Assembly (NCBI GenBank): GCA_910587395.1
Contig: CAJULJ010000045.1
Coordinates: 1 to 20,798, forward strand
DNA length: 20,798 bases
From: an uncultured Oscillospiraceae bacterium
GTDB taxonomy: Bacteria; Bacillota; Clostridia; Oscillospirales; Oscillospiraceae
Direction of reading: 5' to 3'
The notes under the pieces are model-generated. The model saw only the letters and a program-made list of their open reading frames with translations, ran no database searches and was not told the origin of the DNA. Every line of letters starts with the position of its first letter. Position 1 is the stretch's first letter. Made by a program: the position numbers and the translations under genes. Positions 14,480 to 20,798 of this stretch are shown here, one piece after another.

Positions 14480-16617
14480 GCGCCCGGACCCGGCGGCCCG
14501 CGCTGGACCGGTTCCGTCTGGCGGCGGCGGTGATGGTGGTGTGCATCCACACCGGCCCGCTGTCCAGCGTCGGCGACGGGTGGGATTTCTGGCTCACCCG
14601 GGTGCTCGCCCGGACGGCGGTGCCCTTCTTTCTCATGGTCACCGGATACTTTCTGGCCCGGAGCGGCTGGAAAAACACAGGGCGGTTTTTGAAAAAAACC
14701 GCGCTCACCTATCTGGCGGCGGTGGCCTTATATCTGCCCTTGAACCTGTACGGCGGCGGCTATGGGCCGCTGGAGTGGGGGAAAAAGCTGCTGATCGACG
14801 GGACGCTGTACCATCTGTGGTACTTCCCGGCGGTCATCCTGGGCGTGTTCATCGCCTGGGGGCTGTCCAGGCTGAACAGGAGCGCCGCGCTGTCCACTGC
14901 GGCGCTCCTGTACCTCATCGGCCTGGGCGGGGACAGCTACTACGGGCTTGTCTCCAGCCTGTCCGGCCCGGCGGCGTTTTATGAGGCGGTGTTCACAATT
15001 TTTGAATACGCCCGGAACGGACTGTTCCTCGCCCCGCTGTTCCTCCTGCTGGGGGCGGCGGGGGTAACGCTGGGCCGTGCCGTCTCGCTGACCGGGACCC
15101 TTCTTTCGCTGGCCGTCATGACCGGCGAGGGCTTTCTCCTCCGGGAGCTGGACTGGCCGCGCCATGACAGCATGTATCTGACCCTCCCGGTGTGCATGCT
15201 GTTTCTGTTCTCCCTCCTGCTGGGGCGCAACAGAGGGGAGGACCGGCGCGCCCGGCGTCTGTCCCTGCTGATCTACCTGCTTCACCCCTGGTCCATTGTG
15301 CTGGTGCGGGGCGGTGCCAAAGCGGTAAAGCTCACCGAAGCGCTGGTGGACAACAGTCTGGGGCACTTTTCCGCCGTTCTGGCCCTCACGCTTGCCTCTG
15401 CCCTGGCCTTGGACGTCCTGCGGCCCATGCGCCCCTCGCCCACGGCCCGAGCCTGGAAGGAGATCGACCTGGACGCCCTCCGGCACAACGCGGAGATCCT
15501 GCAATCCCGGCTGGCCCCCGGCTGTGGGCTGATGGCGGTGGTGAAGGCGGACGGTTACGGCCACGGCGCACCGGTGGCGGCCCGGCACCTGCAAAAAAGC
15601 GGGGTCAGCGCCTTTGCGGTGGCCTGCCTGACCGAGGGCATTGCCCTGCGCCGGGCGGGGGTGCGGGGGCTCGTTCTGATTCTGGGCCACACCCCGGCGG
15701 AGGAGGTTCCCCTGCTGCGTCGCTGGCGGCTGACCCAGGCGGTGGTGGACGAACAGCACGGTGCGGCGCTGAACGACGCGGGCAGGCCTGTCCGCGTCCA
15801 TCTCGCCATCGACACCGGGATGCGCCGCCTGGGAATCCCGGCGGAGGACACCGACGCCCTCGTCCGGCTCTATGGAATGAAAAACCTGCGCATTACTGGA
15901 ATCTTTTCCCATTTGTGTGTGTCCGACTCCCCCAAGCGGCCGGACCGGGATTACACCCGGACTCAGCTTACCCGGTTCTATCAGGCGGCGGACCGGCTGC
16001 GCGGGCACGGCTACGACCCAGGCCGGATTCACATCCAGGCCAGCTATGGCATTTTGAACCTGCCGCCCCAGCCCTGCGACTATGCCCGGGCGGGCATCGC
16101 GCTTTACGGCGTGGGCAGCAGCGGCGCAGCGGACGGCGTGGAGGCAGGGCTGAGGCCGGTACTGTCCCTCCGGGCCAGAGTGGTCTGCGTGCGGACGCTC
16201 CGACCCGGAGAGGGCGCGGGCTACGGCCTGGACTTTCAGGCCCGGCGGGACACCCGGCTGGCGGTGGTCTCCATCGGCTATGCCGACGGCCTGCCCCGGG
16301 AATTGGCCCAAAACGGCGGGCGGGTGCTGCTCCACGGACAGTCCTGTCCCATGGCAGGGCGGATGTGCATGGACCAGCTGTTCATAGACGTGACCGACGT
16401 GCCCCAGGTTCGCCCCGGCGACATAGCCACGATCATCGGCCAGGACGGCGGCCTGACCATCCGAGCGGAGGAAATTTCGCGCCGGTGCGATACCATAGCC
16501 AACGAACTTCTGTCCCGGCTGGGCGGCCGGGTTGGTCAGGTTGTTCGGCAGGAATCAAATCCCTGCGGTTCCATCCGGCGCGCCAGACCTGGGAATGCCG
16601 ATGAACCCAATTCCTGA
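14476..16617 (+). CDS. vanT: VanT-type membrane serine racemase
   Basis: This 713-residue fusion has an N-terminal acyltransferase-3-like membrane domain (residues about 10-315, around ten hydrophobic helices, with VCIHTG near the start) and a C-terminal alanine-racemase-fold domain from about residue 326 (AWKEIDLDALRHN). The PLP lysine is Lys357 in AVVKADGYGHG, and the opposite catalytic tyrosine is probably Tyr583 in GAGYGLDF. VanT makes D-Ser from L-Ser for VanG; the membrane part is thought to help L-Ser supply. The ATG at 14476 overlaps the vanXY stop and has GGGAGG 7 nt upstream. About 25 residues after the usual racemase end (ELLSRLG) form a low-complexity basic tail. It is the last gene of the operon. 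Confidence 0.93.
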   Translation: MSARTRRPALDRFRLAAAVMVVCIHTGPLSSVGDGWDFWLTRVLARTAVPFFLMVTGYFLARSGWKNTGRFLKKTALTYLAAVALYLPLNLYGGGYGPLEWGKKLLIDGTLYHLWYFPAVILGVFIAWGLSRLNRSAALSTAALLYLIGLGGDSYYGLVSSLSGPAAFYEAVFTIFEYARNGLFLAPLFLLLGAAGVTLGRAVSLTGTLLSLAVMTGEGFLLRELDWPRHDSMYLTLPVCMLFLFSLLLGRNRGEDRRARRLSLLIYLLHPWSIVLVRGGAKAVKLTEALVDNSLGHFSAVLALTLASALALDVLRPMRPSPTARAWKEIDLDALRHNAEILQSRLAPGCGLMAVVKADGYGHGAPVAARHLQKSGVSAFAVACLTEGIALRRAGVRGLVLILGHTPAEEVPLLRRWRLTQAVVDEQHGAALNDAGRPVRVHLAIDTGMRRLGIPAEDTDALVRLYGMKNLRITGIFSHLCVSDSPKRPDRDYTRTQLTRFYQAADRLRGHGYDPGRIHIQASYGILNLPPQPCDYARAGIALYGVGSSGAADGVEAGLRPVLSLRARVVCVRTLRPGEGAGYGLDFQARRDTRLAVVSIGYADGLPRELAQNGGRVLLHGQSCPMAGRMCMDQLFIDVTDVPQVRPGDIATIIGQDGGLTIRAEEISRRCDTIANELLSRLGGRVGQVVRQESNPCGSIRRARPGNADEPNS

Positions 16618-16670
16618 TAGATCAAGCAATTTTTATGGCGGGCTGTTGTAGCCCTTCTTGACGGAATTGG
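16607..16670. repeat. Nested inverted repeats after vanT
   Basis: Three pairs of arms share one centre: CCAATTCC/GGAATTGG (16607-16614, 16663-16670), TCAAG/CTTGA (16622-16626, 16657-16661) and GGGCT/AGCCC (16640-16644, 16650-16654). The outer arm lies on the last codons of vanT. The right side overlaps the -35 box of the next gene's promoter, so the structure may act as a terminator for vanT, an operator, or both. There is no proper T-run. Confidence 0.5.
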
Positions 16671-16687
16671 TTGAATAATGGTATTAT
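16658..16687 (+). promoter_or_regulatory. Predicted promoter of the sigma-54 activator gene
   Basis: TTGACG (16658-16663), an 18-nt spacer and TATTAT (16682-16687) with a TG one base upstream form a good sigma-A promoter with an extended -10. The start would be near 16694, about 29 nt before the ATG. Confidence 0.6.
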
Positions 16688-16722
16688 AAACAGGTTAAAA
16701 TGGGTGGAAAGAGGTGGGCTCT

Positions 16723-18831
16723 ATGGCGAAAAAACTGGCGGTCATCACCTGGGACACCGCCGCAGGGGAGCTCTATGCGCAGCAGATCCAGACCTATTTC
16801 GGGAATGATCTGCGCATCGCCACATACAGCGTGCAGGCCGGGAACATCAATCAGATCGCGCCCTCCGACGTCTATCTGGTCTCGACCTGCGCCTTTGCCG
16901 ACCGGGACATCGACCAGCTCCTGCCGCCGGGGGGCGAGGTGGTCATCAGCGAGGTGCATATCACCCAGGAGAGCCTGACCCGTCTGCTGGCGGTGCCCAG
17001 GAACACCCAGGCCCTGCTGGTCAACATCAATCAGCCCATGGCCACCGAGACCATCGCCATGCTGAACCATCTGGGCGTGACCAATATCCGCTTTACGCCC
17101 TATTATCCCGGCGCGCCCGAGCCGCCCCGCCTGGCCTGCGCCGTCACCACAGGCGAGCGGAGATACGTCCCAGACTGGGTGGAGGAGGTCATCGACCTGG
17201 GCCCCCGTTTTTTGAGCGGGGATACCTTCTTTTCGCTGGCCTACCATCTGAACTATGAATGGATTTTGAGAAAGCCGGAATTTCAGGCCTATTTGTCCTC
17301 GCTGGCGGAGTGCACCTACAGCATTGAGCAGATGCTGAACCGCTCGGTGCAGCTGGAGAGTCTGGCGGACCTGTTCCAAAAGGCGCTGGACTCCGGCGTG
17401 ATCGGCGTGAACAACAACGGGAGCGTCTTTGTGTGCAGCCCCAAGGCCGCGGAGATTCTGAAGATCCCGGCGGAACGGCTGTTCAGCCAGCACGTCCAGG
17501 AGGTGCTAGCCTTTTTCCCCTTCGCGGAGAGCATCGCCAACCGCAAGGCCATCCACAACCGCATGGTGGAGCATCAGGGCGTCTGCCTCAACGTCAGCAT
17601 CCAGCCGTTCTATCAGCAAAACACCCTGATCGGCGCGTTCTGCGTGTTCCAGCAGGCCCAGGACAGGGAAAAGCGGCAGCAGAAAGCCCGCCGCCAGATC
17701 CCCGCCGGCGGGCACATGACAAAATATACCTTCGACAGCATCATCGGAGAGAGCCGGCCCATGCAGACCGCCAAGGACCTGGCCAGAAAAATGGCCGCCA
17801 GCAGCGCCGCCATCCTTATCACCGGCGAGAGCGGCACCGGGAAAGAGCTGTTCGCCCAGGCCATCCATGCCGCCAGCCCCCGGTCCGGCAGCCCCTTCGT
17901 GGCCATCAACTGCGCCGCCATGCCCGACTCCCTGCTGGAAAGCCAGCTGTTCGGCTATGAGGAGGGCGCTTTCACCGGCGCGAAAAAGGGCGGCCACATC
18001 GGCTTTTTTGAGACCGCGTGCAGCGGCACCCTGTTTCTGGATGAGATTGAGGCCATGAGTCCCATGCTCCAGGTCAAGCTGCTGCGGGTGCTCCAGGAAA
18101 AGGAGATCGTCCGGCTGGGCGGCGTGGATGTGATCCATGTGGATGTGCGCGTCATCGCCGCCTCAAACGAGGACCTGTCCACCATTGTCCGGGAGGGGGG
18201 CTTCCGCAAGGACCTGTTCTACCGCCTGAGCGTCCTGCCCCTCCAGCTGCCGCCGCTGAGGGAGCGCGGCCTGGACATCCAGCTGCTGCTCCGGCACATC
18301 CAGGACAATATGCACGCCTCCTTCATCCTCTCCTCCGAGGCCCTGCGGGTCCTGCTCAGCTACCAGTGGGAGGGCAACGTGCGGGAGCTGCGCAACTGCG
18401 TGGAATATCTCATCTGCCTGGAAAAGCAGGTCATCCAGCCGGAGGATCTGCCGTTCAATATCCAGGCATCCTTTGCCCACGAGCGGACCATTGAGCCGCA
18501 ACCTGTGCCGGAGCCCGCCCCGGTCCGCCCGGACGCGGCAGGTCAGGCGCTGGAGCAGCTGCGCCGGCGCGCGGGCAGCGATCTGACCCCTTACCGCTTT
18601 CTCCTGGCCCAGCTTGTCCTGGTCCCCTCCATGGGGCGCAAGGCGCTGTCCGAACAGGCGGCCCGGTCCGGCCTGACCTTGACCGAGCAGACCATCCGCA
18701 CCATGATGAGCCATTTGGAGGAGCTCAAGCTGGTGGAAATCCGCCGGGGGCGGGGCGGAACCCAAATCACCGCTTTGGGCCGGGAGGCGGCGCGGGCTCT
18801 TGCGTCTCAGCCAATTAAATCACCCATTTAA
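16723..18831 (+). CDS. Sigma-54-dependent transcriptional activator
   Basis: This 702-residue protein is an enhancer-binding activator. The N-terminal 200 residues form an alpha/beta region of unsure family, vaguely like the PrpR sensory domain, and may bind a small ligand. A PAS-like domain follows at about 215-315. The AAA+ domain (about 340-580) has Walker A GESGTGKE (368-375), the sigma-54-contacting loop GAFTGA (415-420), Walker B LFLDEIE (437-443) and FRKDLFYRLSVLPLQLPPLRERG, so it should be active. The C-terminus lacks an obvious Fis-type helix-turn-helix; instead a winged-helix-like segment (LTEQTIRTMMSHLEELKLVEIRRG) is present. The ATG at 16723 has AGAGGTG about 8 nt upstream. The sigma-54 promoter just downstream makes the malY-abgT operon the likely target. 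Confidence 0.88.
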   Translation: MAKKLAVITWDTAAGELYAQQIQTYFGNDLRIATYSVQAGNINQIAPSDVYLVSTCAFADRDIDQLLPPGGEVVISEVHITQESLTRLLAVPRNTQALLVNINQPMATETIAMLNHLGVTNIRFTPYYPGAPEPPRLACAVTTGERRYVPDWVEEVIDLGPRFLSGDTFFSLAYHLNYEWILRKPEFQAYLSSLAECTYSIEQMLNRSVQLESLADLFQKALDSGVIGVNNNGSVFVCSPKAAEILKIPAERLFSQHVQEVLAFFPFAESIANRKAIHNRMVEHQGVCLNVSIQPFYQQNTLIGAFCVFQQAQDREKRQQKARRQIPAGGHMTKYTFDSIIGESRPMQTAKDLARKMAASSAAILITGESGTGKELFAQAIHAASPRSGSPFVAINCAAMPDSLLESQLFGYEEGAFTGAKKGGHIGFFETACSGTLFLDEIEAMSPMLQVKLLRVLQEKEIVRLGGVDVIHVDVRVIAASNEDLSTIVREGGFRKDLFYRLSVLPLQLPPLRERGLDIQLLLRHIQDNMHASFILSSEALRVLLSYQWEGNVRELRNCVEYLICLEKQVIQPEDLPFNIQASFAHERTIEPQPVPEPAPVRPDAAGQALEQLRRRAGSDLTPYRFLLAQLVLVPSMGRKALSEQAARSGLTLTEQTIRTMMSHLEELKLVEIRRGRGGTQITALGREAARALASQPIKSPI

Positions 18832-18837
18832 TTTTTT
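18813..18837 (+). terminator. AT-rich hairpin terminator of the activator gene
   Basis: AATTAAAT (18813-18820), a CACCC loop and ATTTAATT (18826-18833) form an 8-bp stem, and the right arm runs straight into TTTT (18834-18837). It overlaps the stop codon (18829-18831). The stem contains only A-T pairs, so its efficiency is uncertain. Confidence 0.5.
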
Positions 18838-18967
18838 GGTTGATAATTGGCGGTTATAGGGGAGGGAAACAGGCGGCCCGCCCCGCCTTTGCCTGGACCT
18901 CACAAAGCGAGGGGGAGTTGTCGGATTTTTTGGGGGAGCAAATCCTCCCCGGTATTTGGTTCTTCCT

Positions 18968-18992
18968 ACAAAATGAAGGGCCCCTGTTTTGT
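18968..18992 (+). promoter_or_regulatory. Possible upstream activator site
   Basis: ACAAAA (18968-18973) and TTTTGT (18987-18992) form an inverted repeat about a central GGGCCC. The centre lies about 90 bp upstream of the predicted sigma-54 transcription start, a normal distance for an enhancer site. That the adjacent activator binds here is an inference. Confidence 0.3.
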
Positions 18993-19029
18993 GGAAAATG
19001 TCGATTCTTTTGCCCAGTTCGGATTTTTT

Positions 19030-19057
19030 CTCCGTGCCAAAGCGCTTTGGCACGGAG
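19030..19057. repeat. Perfect 28-bp palindrome over the -24 element
   Basis: CTCCGTGCCAAAGC is followed with no loop by its exact reverse complement. The right half contains the -24 box TTGGCAC of the sigma-54 promoter. A repressor dimer bound here would cover the promoter, so the palindrome may be an operator. Confidence 0.85.
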
Positions 19058-19063
19058 CTTGCT
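19047..19063 (+). promoter_or_regulatory. Sigma-54 (-24/-12) promoter of malY-abgT
   Basis: TTGGCACGGAGCTTGCT matches the sigma-54 consensus YTGGCACGRNNNTTGCW at every defined position. The invariant GG (19049-19050) and GC (19061-19062) are 12 bp apart as required. Transcription should begin near 19074, about 34 nt before the ATG. An intact GAFTGA activator is encoded immediately upstream. Confidence 0.9.
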
Positions 19064-19107
19064 TTCGTAGTGTGTTGACGGAGCGCAAAAACTGTGAAGG
19101 AGATGAA

Positions 19108-20292
19108 ATGATGCAATATGATTTTGACCGCCCCATCGACCGCTGGAACAACTTCGCCACCAAGTACGACGAGATGGAGCAGAAGTTTGGCCGCCGGGAC
19201 CTGCTCCCCATGTGGATCGCCGACATGGACCTGATGACCGCCCAGCCCATCCTGGACGCCATCGACGCCCGGAACCGCCAGGGCATCTTCGGCTACACCA
19301 GCCGCCCGGATTCCTATTTCCAGGCGGTGTGTGACTGGCAGGAGAAGCGCCACGGCTGGAAGCCCGCCCCGGAGCAGTGCGTGTTCAGCCTGGGCGTGGT
19401 GCCCACGCTGTGCACCTGCGTGCGCGAATTCTCCCAGCCGGGGGACGAGGTGCTGTTCATGACCCCCGTCTACGGCGAGTTCTTCGAGTCGGTGGAAAAC
19501 TGGGGCCGGAAGCCCCTGACCGTCCCGCTCAAGGAGGATGACGGCGTTTACAGCGTGGATTTTGACGCCTTTGAGAATGCTCTCAAGCGCAGGCCGCCCC
19601 TGTTCATCCTCTGCAATCCCCATAACCCCGTGGGCCGGTGCTGGACCGAGGAGGAGCTGCGGCGCATGGGTGAGCTGTGCGTACAGTACGGCGCCCTTAT
19701 CATCAGTGACGAGATCCACAGCGACCTCATCCTGTTCGGCAACAAACACATCCCTATGGCTTCCGTCAGCGAGGAGATTGCCCAGCGCACCATTACCTGC
19801 ACCTCCGCCACCAAAACCTTCAATCTGGCCGGGCTTCAGGCCGCGACCATCATGTTCCCCAACCAGGAGCTGATCGACAAATACCAGAAATTCTGGAAGG
19901 GCTTGGACGTCCACCGCAACAACTGCTTCAGCCTGGTGGCCGTGGAGGCCGCCTTCTGCCACGGAGAGGAGTGGCTGGACCAACTGCTGGCCCACCTGGA
20001 GGGCAATGTGCTCTATGTGGAGCAGTTCCTCAGGGACAACATTCCGGAGATCGTGCTGCACCGTCCCCAGTGCACCTACCTGCTCTGGCTCAACTGCAAG
20101 GCCCTGGGCCTGGAGGGGGACGAGCTGCCCCGCTTCATCATCGACGAGGCAAAGCTGGCCCTCAACGACGGCCGCGGCTTCGGCCCCGGCGGCGAGGGCT
20201 ATATGCGCATGAATATCGCCTGCAGCCGCTCCACGGTGGAGCGGGCTATGGCCCGGCTCAAGGCCGCCGTGGACAAGCGCATGGGCCGTTGA
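19108..20292 (+). CDS. MalY/PatB-family PLP-dependent beta C-S lyase
   Basis: This 394-residue fold-type I PLP enzyme belongs to the MalY/PatB group, which cleaves cystathionine or other cysteine-S-conjugates to pyruvate, ammonia and a thiol; some members act mainly as aminotransferases. Family features are the N-terminal FDRPIDRWNNFATKYD, LPMWIADMD, FGYTSRP, the CNPHNPVGR loop, ISDEIHSDL and the Schiff-base lysine Lys236 in SATKTFNLAG. The C-terminal arginine lies in YMRMNIACSRS. AAGGAG is 5 nt before the ATG at 19108 (8 nt before a second ATG at 19111). It is driven by the sigma-54 promoter and followed after 62 bp by an AbgT transporter, so its substrate may be a conjugate brought in by that protein. 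Confidence 0.88.
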   Translation: MMQYDFDRPIDRWNNFATKYDEMEQKFGRRDLLPMWIADMDLMTAQPILDAIDARNRQGIFGYTSRPDSYFQAVCDWQEKRHGWKPAPEQCVFSLGVVPTLCTCVREFSQPGDEVLFMTPVYGEFFESVENWGRKPLTVPLKEDDGVYSVDFDAFENALKRRPPLFILCNPHNPVGRCWTEEELRRMGELCVQYGALIISDEIHSDLILFGNKHIPMASVSEEIAQRTITCTSATKTFNLAGLQAATIMFPNQELIDKYQKFWKGLDVHRNNCFSLVAVEAAFCHGEEWLDQLLAHLEGNVLYVEQFLRDNIPEIVLHRPQCTYLLWLNCKALGLEGDELPRFIIDEAKLALNDGRGFGPGGEGYMRMNIACSRSTVERAMARLKAAVDKRMGR

Positions 20293-20293
20293 G

Positions 20294-20333
20294 TCTCAAT
20301 GACGGGATCCAACTCTTCCACGATTGAGAAGAG
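20294..20333 (+). repeat. Competing short hairpins between malY and abgT genes
   Basis: TCTCAAT (20294-20300) pairs with ATTGAGA (20323-20329), while CTCTTC (20313-20318) pairs with GAAGAG (20328-20333). The right arms share two bases, so both cannot form fully. They lie just before the AbgT ribosome binding site and could tune its expression. Confidence 0.35.
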
Positions 20334-20354
20334 AAAGAAAAAGGAGGAACTATC

Positions 20355-20798
20355 ATGGCAAAAAAGGACAACACCCTGGAGAAAAAGAGCTTTGTCATGC
20401 GCTTTCTTGACGGCGTAGAGAAAGCGGGCAACGCCCTGCCCAACCCCGCCACCATCTTTTTAATTCTGACCGCGCTGGTTCTGGTTCTGTCCGCCGTGTG
20501 CGCCAACCTCGGCGTGTCCGTCACCTATGAGACCATCGACACCGCCAACGGCAACGCCATCGTGGAGACCACCGTCTCCGCCGTCAACCTGCTGTCTGTG
20601 GAAAACATCCGCGTCATCGTCACCAGGATCGTCACCAACTTCACCGGCTTCTTCGCTCTGGGCACCGTGTTCACCATCATTCTGGGCGTCAGCGTGGCGG
20701 ACAACTCGGGCCTCATCTCCGCCCTGCTGCGTAAGGCCGCCAACTCCGCCCCCAAGACCATGGTCACCGCCATGGTGGTGTTCCTGGGCATCATGTCC
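20355..20798 (+). CDS. AbgT-family transporter (partial, runs off window)
   Basis: The first 148 residues of an AbgT-family membrane transporter are present; the family is usually about 500 residues, so some 70% lies beyond the window. Signatures are RFLDGVEKAGNALPNPATIF near the N-terminus, a first helix at about 33-55, NLLSVENIRVIVTRIVTNFTGF and the LGVSVADNSGLISALLRKA segment. Known members import p-aminobenzoyl-glutamate or export sulfonamides, but clostridial members next to peptidases or lyases may carry other substrates. AAGGAGG lies 7 nt before the ATG at 20355. It is probably co-transcribed with the MalY-type gene from the sigma-54 promoter. Confidence 0.9.
   Translation, partial: MAKKDNTLEKKSFVMRFLDGVEKAGNALPNPATIFLILTALVLVLSAVCANLGVSVTYETIDTANGNAIVETTVSAVNLLSVENIRVIVTRIVTNFTGFFALGTVFTIILGVSVADNSGLISALLRKAANSAPKTMVTAMVVFLGIMS

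Noticed and set aside
14728..16335. 535-codon minus-strand open frame opposite vanT
   Set aside because: Low-complexity composition (Gln, Pro, Arg) from codon bias on the coding strand; the plus strand encodes an unmistakable VanT.
10786..16617. Van operon as part of a transposon or integrative element
   Set aside because: No transposase, integrase, terminal repeats or composition shift is seen at either edge within this window; larger-scale mobility cannot be judged from here.
19030..19040. Divergent sigma-54 promoter from the mirrored GTGCCAA
   Set aside because: The minus strand has no TTGC-like -12 box after the mirrored -24 element, and no minus-strand gene follows.
18847..19107. Upstream extension of the MalY frame
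   Set aside because: It would cross the sigma-54 promoter and its transcription start; the homology begins at the ATG at 19108.

Overview
The window reads as a chromosomal segment of a GC-rich Gram-positive anaerobe of the class Clostridia, most likely an Oscillospiraceae-type gut bacterium (Flavonifractor/Lawsonibacter/Pseudoflavonifractor-like). That placement is inferred from strong GGAGG ribosome binding sites, many lipoprotein signals, a vanG-type operon of the clostridial layout, the radical SAM/DUF4130 pair and a MalY-AbgT locus. No rRNA, tRNA, CRISPR array, insertion sequence or phage gene was recognised.

Left end (1-1408): a decayed YyaL-type (DUF255) thioredoxin-domain gene that has lost its first residues and its middle, a strong terminator, then about 360 bp of non-coding or remnant DNA. 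Region 1409-3865: three tandem small surface lipoproteins (SGNH/GDSL hydrolase, DUF4358, and a Pro-rich, possibly IseA-like protein) with a promoter in front and a clear terminator behind. Region 3898-6074: a consensus sigma-A promoter with a LexA-like box drives an overlapping pair of putative DNA repair/modification genes, a radical SAM protein with a helix-hairpin-helix and a DUF4130 protein. These are of the kind elsewhere linked or fused to uracil-DNA-glycosylase-like domains. The pair ends in a convergent terminator shared with the next operon.

Region 6078-8494 (minus strand): a LuxE-LuxC pair (acyl-protein synthetase and fatty acyl reductase) without luciferase. Divergent from it, 8591-10648 holds an ECF sigma factor and an overlapping membrane protein that is probably its anti-sigma factor; the leader contains two interleaved inverted repeats.

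Region 10721-16617: a compact vanG-type glycopeptide resistance operon, vanR-vanS-vanG-vanXY-vanT. Together the products would sense a cell-wall signal, make D-Ser (VanT), ligate it to D-Ala (VanG) and remove D-Ala-ended precursors (VanXY), so precursors end in D-Ala-D-Ser. The vanS-vanG gap carries direct repeats and a hairpin that encloses a possible internal promoter.

Right end (16607-20798): a sigma-54-dependent activator, then a near-perfect -24/-12 promoter whose -24 box lies inside a perfect 28-bp palindrome. The promoter drives a MalY/PatB-type cysteine-S-conjugate beta-lyase and an AbgT-family transporter that runs off the window. This is most simply read as a regulated uptake-and-cleavage module for a sulfur- or amino-acid-containing conjugate.
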